Source of the DNA: Labilithrix sp.
Lineage (GTDB): Bacteria; Myxococcota_A; Polyangia; Polyangiales; Polyangiaceae
Assembly: GCA_019637225.1 (NCBI GenBank)
Contig: JAHBWC010000007.1
Coordinates: forward strand, 1 to 64,000
Direction of reading: 5' to 3'
DNA: 64,000 nucleotides
The translations under genes and the position numbers were made by a program. The notes under the pieces were generated by a model. It was not told the origin of the DNA and made no database searches. It saw only the letters and a program-made list of their open reading frames with translations. Below, piece by piece: positions 18,275-27,104 of this stretch (positions within the stretch are counted from its first letter, which is position 1; each line of letters opens with the position of its first letter).

Positions 18275-19435
18275 ATGCCGACCCCCCACCCCGACCTCCA
18301 GAAGCAGCTCGCAGCCCTCGATCCGGCGCTCGCCAGCAGGCTCGCGGCAGCAGGCTTCGATCGCGCGCGCTTTCTCGCGCTCGCCGCGACGCTCACCGAC
18401 GGCGACGCGGCCCTACGCCGGCGCCTTCGCAACACCGTGAAGGGAGAGGTGACCCCTCCGCGCGCGGGCGAGATCGCCGAGCTACCCGCGGCGGGATCGC
18501 CCGAGCACGAGCGCCTGCGCGCGCGGGGCGCCGCTGCGCTCGCCGGCGGCGAGCTCGCGTTCTGCACGATGGCCGGCGGAATGGCGACGCGCATGGGCGG
18601 GATCGTCAAGGCGCTCGCCGAGGTCGACGCCGGGCGGAGCTTCCTCGATCTCCGCCTCGGCGAGAACCGCTCCGCGAGCGCGCGCGCGGGGCGGCCGATC
18701 CCGCTGTGGCTGATGACGAGCGAGGCCACGCACGAGCCGCTGACGAAGGCGCTCGCCGAGGCCGGCGCGCCCGCGCACGTCGCGTGCTTCATGCAGGACC
18801 TGTCGCTCCGCTTGAACCCGGACGGCACGCTGTTTCTCGACGACAGCGGCGCCCCGAGCGTCCACGCCACGGGCCACGGCGATCTCGTCGACGCGCTCCG
18901 CCGCGCGCACCTCCTCGACGCGTTCGTCGCGAGCGGCGGCAAGTACGTCTGGATCACCAACGTGGACAACCTCGGCGCGTCGATCGACGAGGCGATCCTC
19001 GGTCGCTTCATCGAGGCGACGGAGCGCGGCGTCGACGTACAGTGCGAGGTTTGCCCGAAGGCCGGCGACAAGGGCGGCATTCCGGTGCACGCGGAGGGCA
19101 AGCTCCAGGTGCTCGAGGAGTTTCGTCTGCCCCCGGAGCTCGACCCGACGACCGTGGACGTCTTCAACACGAACACGTTCCTGGTCCGCGCCGAGCCGAT
19201 GGCGAAGGCGCCCCTCGGCTGGACCTACTTCGAGGTCGAGAAGCAGGTCGACGGCCGCCCCGCGATCCAGTTCGAGCGTCTCATCCAGGAGATCACGGCG
19301 CACCTGCCGTCGACCTACCTCCGCGTGCCGCGGGAGGGCGTCGAGTCGCGCTTCCTGCCCGTGAAGGATTACGAGGAGCTCGCCCGGCGGAGGGCGGACA
19401 TCGGCGCGGTCGCCCGCGCGCGGGGCATGCTCTGA
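18275..19435 (+). CDS. UTP-glucose-1-phosphate uridylyltransferase family (UDPGP) protein
   Basis: This 386-residue protein contains an N-terminal nucleotide-binding motif GGMATRMGG, a variant of the family's GGxGTRLG. It also has WITNVDNLGASIDEAILG, equivalent to the family's NNDNLG substrate-site motif, and CEVCPKAGDKGGIPV. These place it in the UDPGP family, which makes UDP-sugars from UTP and sugar-1-phosphate. The Ala in place of the loop Gly is unusual, so the exact sugar or nucleotide is not certain. ATG 18275 is chosen because of the AAAGGCGCGAGG upstream; a longer frame exists without coding character. Confidence 0.8.
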   Translation: MPTPHPDLQKQLAALDPALASRLAAAGFDRARFLALAATLTDGDAALRRRLRNTVKGEVTPPRAGEIAELPAAGSPEHERLRARGAAALAGGELAFCTMAGGMATRMGGIVKALAEVDAGRSFLDLRLGENRSASARAGRPIPLWLMTSEATHEPLTKALAEAGAPAHVACFMQDLSLRLNPDGTLFLDDSGAPSVHATGHGDLVDALRRAHLLDAFVASGGKYVWITNVDNLGASIDEAILGRFIEATERGVDVQCEVCPKAGDKGGIPVHAEGKLQVLEEFRLPPELDPTTVDVFNTNTFLVRAEPMAKAPLGWTYFEVEKQVDGRPAIQFERLIQEITAHLPSTYLRVPREGVESRFLPVKDYEELARRRADIGAVARARGML

Positions 19436-19546
19436 TCCGCGCCCGGCGACGGGAGGGGGACGCCGGAGCCGCGCGGGTCTAAACCCGCCCCTGTCGTCCG
19501 AAGGTCGGGTAAGCTGGCCGCCCCTCCCCAGGGACAGGGCCTCCCC

Positions 19547-20053
19547 GTGCACTTCGAGATCGTTCACGAGTTCGACATCCCGCTCGACGCGCTGGAGCTC
19601 GCGGTGATCTCGCCGACGCTCTGCCAGAAGCTCGCGCACCGGCTCCCCAACATGGAGAGCATCCAGCAGAAGGAGCACGTCCTCAAGGACGCCCGGCTCG
19701 AGCGCGTCTGGAGCTACCGCGCGAACGTGCGGATGCCCGCGTTCGCGCGCGCCTACGTCACGCCCGAGATGATGGCGTGGGACGAGCGCAGCACCTACGA
19801 CATCAAGAAGCACGCGTCCGAGTGGACGATCACGCCGCGCGTGAAGCCCGAGTGGCGCAAGTACTTCGCGTCGACGGGCTCGTACCTCCTCACCTCGCTC
19901 GACAGCGGCCGCACGAAGCGCACCGTGGCAGGCACCGTGGAGCTGCGCGTCCCCGTCTTGAGCCAGGTCGCGGAGAAGCTCATCGTCGCCGAGGTGAGGA
20001 AGGTGTTCGATGCCGAAGCCGAGACGCTCCGCGATCTCGCCACGCTCGTCTGA
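19547..20053 (+). CDS. DUF2505-like (START/SRPBCC fold) protein
   Basis: This 168-residue protein uses a GTG start. The pattern MHFEIVHEFDIPLDALELAVISP and the later TSLDSGRTKRTVAGTVELRVPVLSQVAEKLIVAEVRKVFDAEAETLRDL matches the DUF2505 family of small lipid-binding-type folds found in actinobacteria and myxobacteria. No catalytic residues are recognisable. It precedes sppA by 37 bases on the same strand, so the two may share a transcript. Confidence 0.7.
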   Translation: MHFEIVHEFDIPLDALELAVISPTLCQKLAHRLPNMESIQQKEHVLKDARLERVWSYRANVRMPAFARAYVTPEMMAWDERSTYDIKKHASEWTITPRVKPEWRKYFASTGSYLLTSLDSGRTKRTVAGTVELRVPVLSQVAEKLIVAEVRKVFDAEAETLRDLATLV

Positions 20054-20090
20054 GACTCGGCGAAACGCGGACCGCATTGAAGAGGACGTC

Positions 20091-22697
20091 ATGACCAGCC
20101 CTTCGCTTCCTCGTCCCACCCCGATCGTGCGCACCGATGGTTCGCGGCGATGTTGGACCGCCGGTCGTCGGACCGCGCTTGCCGTCGGCGCGTTCGTCCT
20201 CGCGCCGCTGTTCGCGGCCGAGACCGCGAGCGCCGATCCCTTTCCTCCGCGCGGCGAGCGCATCCTCTCGCCGGGGCGTTCGGCGGCGGCCGAAGACTCC
20301 GCCGAGGCCCTCGTCCTCAACCCGGCGAGCCTCGCCAACATGCCGGGCGGCGAGGCGCGGTGGACCGGCGTGCGCTGCCCGGACACGCGCCGCGTCGCCT
20401 GCGGCCACGCCATCGAGCTCGCGACGCCGCTCTTCTGGGGCCTCGCCTCGGGTCTCCGCCTCGACTACGTCATCCCGCCGGCCGGCGCGGGCTTCCCCTA
20501 CAACGGCCGCGACTACACCTGGCTGACCTGGGGCGTCGGCTACCGCCTCTCGGACCGCGTCCAGATCGGCGGCTCGATCCAGTGGTCCTACTCCGCGAAC
20601 CCGTACACGAACGATCTCGTCGGGATCAGCGGCGGCATCTCGTACCGGATGAACACGCACTTCGGCTTCGCCGTCGTCGCGCACGACTTCAACGGCCCGA
20701 GCACGCAGAAGCTCCCGCCCGGCGGCTTCCCCGTGCTCGATCGCACGTTCCTCGGCGCCGCCGTCTTCCGCCCCACCGGCAAGCGCAACGTCGAGATCGG
20801 GCTCGAGGGCCGCTACTTCGACGGCGCCGACCAGGTTCGCCCCCGCGCGAACCTCGGCATCGACATCCCCGGCGTCGGCCGCATCCGCGGCGACATCGAG
20901 ATGCAGAACATCGGCAACGAGGCGCGGCGCGGCGTCCTGGCGACCGCGGGCGCCGAGATCTACTTCAACCAGTTCAGCGCCGGCGGCGGCGCGCTCTTCG
21001 GCAACGCCCTCGGCGACGCGCACTCGGTCGGCCAGTACGCGACGGCGGCCATCGGCACCTACCTGATGCCGGGCGTGCCGCGCTCCGAGCGGTCCGTCTA
21101 CATCCGGATGGAGAGCACGCCGGGCAACCGCAGCCACGTGCGCCTGCTCCGCCGCCTCTGGAGGCTCGCCGAGGACAAGGAGGTCAACGCCGTCACGATG
21201 GTGCTGCGCTCCGAGCCGGCGACGAGCTACGCGCACGCCGAGGAGGTCGCCGACGCCTTCCGCGTCCTCCGCGCGCACGGCAAGAAGGTGATCTGCAGCT
21301 TCGAGGACGCGGGCGCGAAGGCGCTCTACACGTGCGCGAGCGCGGACCGCATCGTCATCAACCCGGCCGGCGGCATCCGCTACTCGGGCCTCAAGACGTC
21401 GCACATGTACCTCGCGGGGCTGCTCAAGAACATCGGCGTGAAGGCCGAGTTCGTCCGCATCGGCGCGCACAAGAGCGCGCCGGAGCAGTTCATGAACGAG
21501 CACGCGAGCGACGTCGCGCGGGCCGACCAGGAGGACCTCCTCCGGCAGCACGAAGCGGTCTTCGCGCGCAACATGGCGCTCTACCGCAAGATCCCGGAGG
21601 ATCGCTTCCGCGAGATCTCCGCCAAGGGACCGTTCGTCGCGAGCGAGGCGCGCGAGGCGAAGCTGGTCGACGGCTACGCGTTCGACGACGAGCTCGAGCG
21701 GGTCACGCAGGACGTCGTCGGCAAGAAGACGAGCTACCAGAAGCTCACCGACGAGAAGAAGGCCCCCGAGTACTTCGGCCCTCGTCCCCGCGTCGCGATC
21801 CTCTACATCGACGGCGACATCATCGACGGCCGCTCGCGCAACATCCCCCTCATCGACACGAAGCTCGTCGGCTCGTACACGATCGCCGAGTCGGTGAAGA
21901 AGCTCCGCGACGACGAGTCGATCAAGGCGGTCGTCTTGCGCGTCGAGAGCCCCGGCGGCTCCTCGATGGCGTCGGACGTGATGTGGCGCGAGCTCACGAA
22001 GCTCGCCGAGAAGAAGCCGCTCGTCGTCTCGATGGGCTCGATCGCCGCGAGCGGCGGCTACTACGTCGCCGCGCCCGGCAAGCTGATCTTCGCGCTGCCG
22101 CTCACGATCACGGGATCGATCGGCATCTTCTACGGCAAGGCCGACATCAGCGAGCTGCTCGGCAAGATCGGCGTCAACGTCGAGGTCCGCAAGACGACTT
22201 CGCGCGCGGACGCGGAGTCGCTCTACCGCGGCTTCACCGACGACGAGCGCGCCGAGCTGAACCACAAAGTCCGCCAGTTCTACGACGTCTTCCTCGATCG
22301 CGTCTCGCGCGGCCGTCGTCTCACGAAGGAGCAGGTCGACGCGGTCGGGCAGGGGCGCGTCTGGGCCGGCCAGCAGGCGCTCGAGCACAAGCTCGTCGAT
22401 CGCATGGGCGGCCTCCGCCACGCGCTCGAGGCGGCTCGCCAGATGGCCCACCTCCCGGCGGACGCGCCGATCGCGGAGTACCCGCCAGTTCAGCAGTCGC
22501 TCGTCGAGTACGCGCTCGGCCTCGCGGGCCTCAAGGCGGGCGCGGGCATCAAGATCGAGGACCTTCCCGTCTCGGTCCGCGAGGTGCTCCGGGGCGTCGC
22601 TCCCGTCACGCTCTACGGCGACGGCCAGGCGCTCGCGCGCATGGAGTGGGTCCCGCTCGAGGACACGATCGGCGTCGAGACCGACGACGACTACTAG
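20091..22697 (+). CDS. sppA: SppA-type S49 peptidase fused to an N-terminal FadL-like outer-membrane domain
   Basis: This 868-residue protein has a signal peptide ending ASADP (about residue 46). The next 300 residues resemble the start of FadL/OmpP1-type barrels (ALVLNPASLANMPGGE, then alternating beta segments such as VQIGGSIQWSYS). From about residue 345 both SppA domains follow. Lys461 in GAHKSAPEQF matches E. coli SppA Lys209. Ser654 in SIAASGGYYVA matches Ser409. The two are 193 residues apart, against 200 in E. coli, which supports an active Ser/Lys protease. SppA normally degrades leftover signal peptides at the inner membrane. The ATG at 20091 has GAAGAGGA upstream. Confidence 0.88.
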   Translation: MTSPSLPRPTPIVRTDGSRRCWTAGRRTALAVGAFVLAPLFAAETASADPFPPRGERILSPGRSAAAEDSAEALVLNPASLANMPGGEARWTGVRCPDTRRVACGHAIELATPLFWGLASGLRLDYVIPPAGAGFPYNGRDYTWLTWGVGYRLSDRVQIGGSIQWSYSANPYTNDLVGISGGISYRMNTHFGFAVVAHDFNGPSTQKLPPGGFPVLDRTFLGAAVFRPTGKRNVEIGLEGRYFDGADQVRPRANLGIDIPGVGRIRGDIEMQNIGNEARRGVLATAGAEIYFNQFSAGGGALFGNALGDAHSVGQYATAAIGTYLMPGVPRSERSVYIRMESTPGNRSHVRLLRRLWRLAEDKEVNAVTMVLRSEPATSYAHAEEVADAFRVLRAHGKKVICSFEDAGAKALYTCASADRIVINPAGGIRYSGLKTSHMYLAGLLKNIGVKAEFVRIGAHKSAPEQFMNEHASDVARADQEDLLRQHEAVFARNMALYRKIPEDRFREISAKGPFVASEAREAKLVDGYAFDDELERVTQDVVGKKTSYQKLTDEKKAPEYFGPRPRVAILYIDGDIIDGRSRNIPLIDTKLVGSYTIAESVKKLRDDESIKAVVLRVESPGGSSMASDVMWRELTKLAEKKPLVVSMGSIAASGGYYVAAPGKLIFALPLTITGSIGIFYGKADISELLGKIGVNVEVRKTTSRADAESLYRGFTDDERAELNHKVRQFYDVFLDRVSRGRRLTKEQVDAVGQGRVWAGQQALEHKLVDRMGGLRHALEAARQMAHLPADAPIAEYPPVQQSLVEYALGLAGLKAGAGIKIEDLPVSVREVLRGVAPVTLYGDGQALARMEWVPLEDTIGVETDDDY

Positions 22698-22724
22698 CGA
22701 GGATCGGCGCGATCTCTTGGAGCG

Positions 22725-22752
22725 CGGCGATCGCGCTCGCTTGCGATCTCCG
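22725..22752 (+). terminator. hairpin after sppA, candidate terminator
   Basis: Arms CGGCGATCGC (22725-22734) and GCGATCTCCG (22743-22752) pair over ten positions with one mismatch and an eight-base loop, 28 bases after the sppA stop. There is no U-run. Confidence 0.35.
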
Positions 22753-22894
22753 CCTTGGAGCGCGCTCGCGAGCCGCACGACCGTTGCTCTCGGCGTCACG
22801 ACGCGTGAGGGAGCGCGACAGTCTCCGAAGTGGACTTGTCGGCGTGCATCCGAGGGGCGGCGACTGTGAGCGACACGTCGAGGCATCACCTGAG

Positions 22895-22974
22895 GTTGTT
22901 ATCTAGGATGTGAGCATAGATAACAAATGGCAGCGATTTGGGTTGTTATCTATAGTGGTGGGTTGGATAACAAC
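22895..22974. promoter_or_regulatory. two identical-spacing palindromic operators/promoters, 47 bp apart
   Basis: The element TTGTTATC-N15-GATAACAA occurs twice, at 22896-22926 and 22943-22973, exactly 47 bases apart. Both copies extend leftward to GTTGTTATCTA. The AT-rich arms stand out in this GC-rich genome. Read as promoters, TTGTTA and GATAAC are separated by 17 bases in both copies, so each palindrome could be a sigma70-type promoter with a built-in operator. They end 11 bases before the nucleotidyltransferase ATG. Confidence 0.65.
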
Positions 22975-22984
22975 GAGACCGCCC

Positions 22985-24040
22985 ATGACCTCACTCTTCA
23001 CGCGGCACGCGATGCTGCTTCAGACCACGTTCTCGGAGCTCAAGCGGCAGGCGAGCGAGCAGGCGTTCGTGCTCGTCGGCACGCCGGGATCCGTGGGCGT
23101 CCGCCAGGTGAAGGGAAGGGGGTTCTACTATCGGCAGTTCTACGATGCCGCGGGGCGCAAGTCGGCGCAGTACATCGGCCCCGTGCGGAGCCCCGAGGCC
23201 GAGGCGCGTGCGGAGGCGATCCGCTCGCAGATCGCGCTCGCGACGGCGCTCGCGAAGGAGGCTCGCGGCCTGGCCGAGCGCGGCTACGTGCGGGCCGACG
23301 CGCGGACGGGGGCGATCGTTGCGTCGTTCGCCAATCATGGGCTCTTCCGTGCCGGAGCGACGTTGATCGGCTCGCATGCTTATGGAGCGCTCCTCAACGA
23401 GCTCGGGGTGCGGGCCGCAGCGTTCATGACCGAGGACATCGACCTCGCGCGTGGAGCGCGGCTCGCGCTCGGCGAACGGGGAGAGCAGAAGGTGGCCTTC
23501 GCCGACGTGCTCGAGGCGTCGACGGTACCGCTCGTGCCGGTCCCCGCATTGTCGCCGAAGATCCCGTCGACCTCGTACAAGGGCCGCGAGCGGTTGCGCG
23601 TCGATCTGCTCGTGCCGAGCGGAGGGGCCGAGGTCGGGATCAAGGCTGTCCCCGAGCTCGGCGCGCACGCGACCGCGCTCCCGCATCTGCGCGCGCTCCT
23701 CGAGGAGCCGATCGAAAGCGTGCTGCTGACGCGGGAGGGCGCGACGGCGATCCGGGTACCGCGTCCGGAGGCGTTCGTCTGGCACAAGATGCAGCTCCCG
23801 TCGCTACGCGGCGCGAGCGACAAGAAGCGGAAGGACGTTCTTCAGGCGAGCGTGCTCTTCGCCGTCCTCGCCGAGGACGCCCCCGGCGCGCTCGCGGAGA
23901 GCCTCGCGGCGCTCTCCGCGCCGGCGCGGCGGCGCTTGGTGGACGGCGCCACCCAGGCGCTGCGCCTCATCGAAGCGACGCCGCACGAGCGCGCGCTGGA
24001 GCTGCTCGTCGATCTGGTGCCGGCCCTTCGGCGTCGTTGA
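22985..24040 (+). CDS. nucleotidyltransferase-fold protein of the GSU2403 family
   Basis: This 351-residue protein starts with a segment typical of the family (KGRGFYYRQFYDAAGRKSAQYIGP). The minimal nucleotidyltransferase signature follows: Gly129-Ser130 in LIGSHAYGALL and Asp151-x-Asp153 in TEDIDLARG. The C-terminal half is helical and ends in basic residues. Related minimal nucleotidyltransferases include toxins and resistance enzymes, but the natural target of this family is not known to me. The ATG at 22985 is chosen because the more upstream ATG at 22910 lies inside the operator repeats; ATG 23012 is also possible. It is a lone gene with no adjacent antitoxin. Confidence 0.76.
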   Translation: MTSLFTRHAMLLQTTFSELKRQASEQAFVLVGTPGSVGVRQVKGRGFYYRQFYDAAGRKSAQYIGPVRSPEAEARAEAIRSQIALATALAKEARGLAERGYVRADARTGAIVASFANHGLFRAGATLIGSHAYGALLNELGVRAAAFMTEDIDLARGARLALGERGEQKVAFADVLEASTVPLVPVPALSPKIPSTSYKGRERLRVDLLVPSGGAEVGIKAVPELGAHATALPHLRALLEEPIESVLLTREGATAIRVPRPEAFVWHKMQLPSLRGASDKKRKDVLQASVLFAVLAEDAPGALAESLAALSAPARRRLVDGATQALRLIEATPHERALELLVDLVPALRRR

Positions 24041-24074
24041 GCCACGCGCGCCCACCGATGCGACGCGATCCAGG

Positions 24075-24620
24075 TCAATCGAGGTGAAAGGTCGTGCCCA
24101 TCGTGACGAGGCTGCCCTTGAAGCTCGGCATCGTCACGGCGCCGAGGCGATCGCCGACGCAACGCGCGGCGGCGTCCGGCATGCCGCTCGGCGCGTCGAT
24201 CACGACCTTCGACACCTGACCGTCGGGGTTGAGCGTGACCCTGGCGTGGCCGTAGCCTCGCGGCGCGCCCATCCCTCGGCAGCTCGAGAGGTCGACGGCG
24301 TTCAGCGCGGAGCGGGCGGCGTGCGGATCGAAGGGAGCTGGCGCGGCGTCCGTCGCGAGGTCGCGCGGCGAGCGCGGGAGGGGCGCCGGCGGCGGTCCGT
24401 ACGCGTAGTAGGCCGGGGCGGACGGGACCGACGACGACTCCGACGCCCGTGACGACGACGCGGCGAGCTCGACGATGGCCGCGCCGACCACGATTCCGGC
24501 GGCGATCATGTCGAGGGTGCCGTTCCCGCGGTGACGGTGTCCCACCCTCGAGTAGCCGCACCCCGTCACGCTTGCGGCGAGGACAGCGGCGACGACGAGC
24601 TTGGGGAGGAGGGTTCGCAT
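24075..24620 (-). CDS. lipoprotein with AgmX/TonB-like C-terminal domain
   Basis: This 181-residue protein has a lipoprotein signal (SVTGC lipobox) and a hydrophobic segment (MIAAGIVVGAAIVELAASS). A Pro/Ala-rich linker leads to a C-terminal domain of about 85 residues with SCRGMGAPRGYGHARVTLNPDGQVSKVVIDAPSG and a later CVGDRLGAVTMPSF. That domain matches the C-terminal region of AgmX/PglI-type and TonB-like proteins of myxobacteria. Two cysteines flank the domain and could bond. It converges with the nucleotidyltransferase gene. The start at 24620 is preferred; a GTG four codons earlier is possible. Confidence 0.7.
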   Translation of the reverse strand: MRTLLPKLVVAAVLAASVTGCGYSRVGHRHRGNGTLDMIAAGIVVGAAIVELAASSSRASESSSVPSAPAYYAYGPPPAPLPRSPRDLATDAAPAPFDPHAARSALNAVDLSSCRGMGAPRGYGHARVTLNPDGQVSKVVIDAPSGMPDAAARCVGDRLGAVTMPSFKGSLVTMGTTFHLD

Positions 24621-24667
24621 CGGCAGACGCACGGTACAAGGAGCGTTCCAGCGGCGCTTTCGGCGAA

Positions 24668-24687
24668 ACCCCGGCGCGCGCCGGGGT
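24668..24687 (-). terminator. perfect 20-bp palindrome followed by T-run on minus strand
   Basis: Ten-base arms, ACCCCGGCGC and its reverse complement, abut without a loop at 24668-24687. On the minus strand TTTCG follows. It lies about 90 bases past the end of the 24775-25572 gene and fits an intrinsic terminator for it. Confidence 0.5.
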
Positions 24688-24774
24688 CCGTCGCCTGCCT
24701 GTGACCACGACGGCCGTGGTCCTCGTCGTGAAAAGCAACGATCCCGTCGCGCGCCGAGGCCGCGTACCGCGCGA

Positions 24775-25572
24775 TCAGCGATAGGGGTTGGCGGCGCGGC
24801 CGAGCGACATGGCCACGATGTGCGCGAGCACGTCGAGCGCGCCGGACGACGAGGTGCTGAAGTGCGTCGGGCTGGCGGCGACGACCGTGGAGCTCGCTCG
24901 TACGGCGAGCAGGCGCGCGTCGAAGGCGGCCGACGGGGCCATCTCGCGGAGCGCGCCGATCAGCACCTCGAAGTTCTGGATCCTCGAGACCTTCATGTTC
25001 GCCGCGAGCCCGTCGTAGCGCATCTGCGTGGACGCGAGCAGCCAGGGCGCCGCGTCGCTGCGGAACACATAGAGGACAGCCTCGCGCTCGTTGGTCACGC
25101 GCGTCGTCTCGGTCGTCTTCGCCTTCGTCGTGAGGAGGCCGCCCGTGAGCGCGGCGCGCCCGAGGCTGATCTGCCGCTGGCGATCGACGACGGTGTCCTC
25201 CGTGCGCGTGACGTGGTTCGCCCGGACGAGCGCGAAGATGTCCGCGAGCGGAAGGCGGCGCTCCTCCCCCTGGCCGAGCCCGACGAAGTCGCCGCGCTCG
25301 AAGCGGAACGCCTTCGGACGGAACATGTCGTCGCTCGAGACGACGGCGTCGAGCTCGCAGGCGATCGCGTCGTGTCCGCGCGCGCGCAGCTTGCCGAGCA
25401 CGTCGGCCGCCCGCGCGCGGTCCTCCGAGCGGAGGACGATCACCGGCGCCGGAGCGCGGAGCATCACGGCCGTCTCGTACGCGGTGAGGCCGAGGTCCGC
25501 CGCGAGCCGAGGGGCCTCTTCGTCGACGCTCCGGCCGAGCGCCATCACGGCGACGACGTAGTGAGGACTCAC
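24775..25572 (-). CDS. hypothetical protein, probable alpha/beta plus PH-like fold
   Basis: This 265-residue protein begins VSPHYVVAVMALG at a GTG. The first 75 residues form an alpha/beta module with LGLTAYETAVMLRAPAPVIVLRSEDRARAADVLGKLRARGHDA, reminiscent of ribosomal-protein-like or UPF domains. The middle (FRFERGDFVGLGQGEERRLPLADIFALVRANH) looks PH-like. The C-terminus lists small hydrophobic helices. I recognise no family. It lies just downstream of the metallophosphoesterase, with an 82-base spacer, and may be co-transcribed with it. Confidence 0.6.
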   Translation of the reverse strand: MSPHYVVAVMALGRSVDEEAPRLAADLGLTAYETAVMLRAPAPVIVLRSEDRARAADVLGKLRARGHDAIACELDAVVSSDDMFRPKAFRFERGDFVGLGQGEERRLPLADIFALVRANHVTRTEDTVVDRQRQISLGRAALTGGLLTTKAKTTETTRVTNEREAVLYVFRSDAAPWLLASTQMRYDGLAANMKVSRIQNFEVLIGALREMAPSAAFDARLLAVRASSTVVAASPTHFSTSSSGALDVLAHIVAMSLGRAANPYR

Positions 25573-25654
25573 GGGCGCTCCGTCGCCCGAGGGCCGGCGA
25601 GGCGGAGGACGCGAGCGTCGAACGAGGAGTCCACGCTCGCATCGTAACACCCGG

Positions 25655-26950
25655 TCAGGCGGCGCGAAGGGTGAGCACCACGACCGCGGGCGCGACGCCG
25701 AGGCGGATCGGCGGCCCCGTCGTACCGAGGCCGGGGTGCACGTAGAGCGTCGAGTCGCCGTCCTTGTAGACGCCGATGTGGAAGCGGTGCGCCAGCTTCG
25801 ACGCGTTGATCCACCGGCCGAGGAACGGCACGGCGATCTGGCCGCCGTGCGTGTGGCCGCTGAGGACGAGCTCCACGCCGCGCTTGGCGATCTGCGGGAA
25901 CTTGTCGGGATCGTGCGAGAGCATGACGGTCGCGACCCCGGCGGGCGCCTCCGCGAGCGCGAGATCGAGGTCCGCGCGGCGCGTCCACGTGTCGTCGATC
26001 GCCGCGAAATAGAGCCGCGCTCCGTCGCGTTCGATCACGACGCCTTCGTTGCGGAGCACCTTCGGCCCGCGCTCGCGGATGAACGAGATGAGCGGCTCGC
26101 CCTCGCCGAAGTAGTCGTGGTTGCCCATCGCGCAGAAGACGCCGTCGCGCGCGCGGAGACCGCCGACGAGCTCGGCGATCGCCTCGTGGAAGGCGACGCC
26201 GCTCGTCACGAGATCGCCGGTCACGGCGATCGCGTCGGGGCGCTCCGCGTTGGCGCGTTCGATCCAGCGCTTGCCCCACCACGGCGGCGTGAGCGCGCCG
26301 ACGTGGAGATCGGACAGGTGCGCGATGCGGTAGCCGTCGAGCCGCGCGTCGAGACCGCGGATCGGGATCTCCACCCGGCGCGTGATGAAGAACCACCGGC
26401 GGAACGTCACGCCGTAGAAGCAGACGACGAGCCCGAGCGCGTACGTCCACATGAAGAAGCCGGGCTCAGGACCGAGCGGCGCGCCGCGGATCGCGTCGAC
26501 GACGGGCTCACCGAGCACGTAGACGAGCGACGGCACGATGCAGAAGATGCAGGCCGACCAGTGCACGTAGTACGGGACGTCGAAGAGGAAGGTCGGCGCG
26601 AACGGCCGCGGCTCGTCGTTCGCGATCTTCTCCGCGCGTCCGAGGAAGAGGTAGACGCCGAGCGCACCTGCGAGCGTCGCGCCGATCCAGGCCGCGGGCG
26701 TCGGCGCGCCGAGGCGGCGGAAGAGCTCGGCGAGGCCGACGACGAACGGGATGTGGCAGAGCGCCGTGATGCCGAGGAGGATGCGGCGGAAGCGCGACAT
26801 GCGAGGGCGCTTGCCGATCGCCTTCGCGGCCGCGTGAGGCGGCGGCACGCTGCTCATCCTCGGCCGCGGCTCGTCGGGCGGGGGATCTCCGCTCGCCGCG
26901 TGAGGCTCGTTCACGAGCGAGGGGGCCGACGACGGGGATGATGCGGACAT
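25655..26950 (-). CDS. membrane-anchored metallophosphoesterase
   Basis: This 431-residue protein has about 60 N-terminal disordered residues, then four hydrophobic segments between about residues 60 and 195. A calcineurin-like phosphoesterase domain follows with the expected metal motifs: SDLHVGAL, TGDLVTSG, MGNHDYFGEG, LSHDPDKF and SGHTHGGQI. Similar YaeI/YkuE-type enzymes act on membrane-linked phosphodiesters or UDP-sugars, but the substrate is not predictable. The ATG at 26950 is chosen because the preceding frame has poor coding character. Confidence 0.85.
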   Translation of the reverse strand: MSASSPSSAPSLVNEPHAASGDPPPDEPRPRMSSVPPPHAAAKAIGKRPRMSRFRRILLGITALCHIPFVVGLAELFRRLGAPTPAAWIGATLAGALGVYLFLGRAEKIANDEPRPFAPTFLFDVPYYVHWSACIFCIVPSLVYVLGEPVVDAIRGAPLGPEPGFFMWTYALGLVVCFYGVTFRRWFFITRRVEIPIRGLDARLDGYRIAHLSDLHVGALTPPWWGKRWIERANAERPDAIAVTGDLVTSGVAFHEAIAELVGGLRARDGVFCAMGNHDYFGEGEPLISFIRERGPKVLRNEGVVIERDGARLYFAAIDDTWTRRADLDLALAEAPAGVATVMLSHDPDKFPQIAKRGVELVLSGHTHGGQIAVPFLGRWINASKLAHRFHIGVYKDGDSTLYVHPGLGTTGPPIRLGVAPAVVVLTLRAA

Positions 26951-27104
26951 GGCGAGAGAGAGCGAACGGCGGAGCGACCCGGCGTCTCTGTTTCCTACTA
27001 CGCGGACCGGCTCTCGACCACCGTTCGTCGCCTGCCCTTGCACGCACGGTCGCGTTCGCTCGCCCTCTTCGCCCGGCGCGCGCCGCGTCGTCGCGCGCCA
27101 TCGG

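Noticed and set aside
19980..22889. A 969-residue minus-strand frame opposite sppA
   Set aside because: Arg/Asp/Leu-rich translation without motifs; the opposite strand encodes SppA with both catalytic residues.
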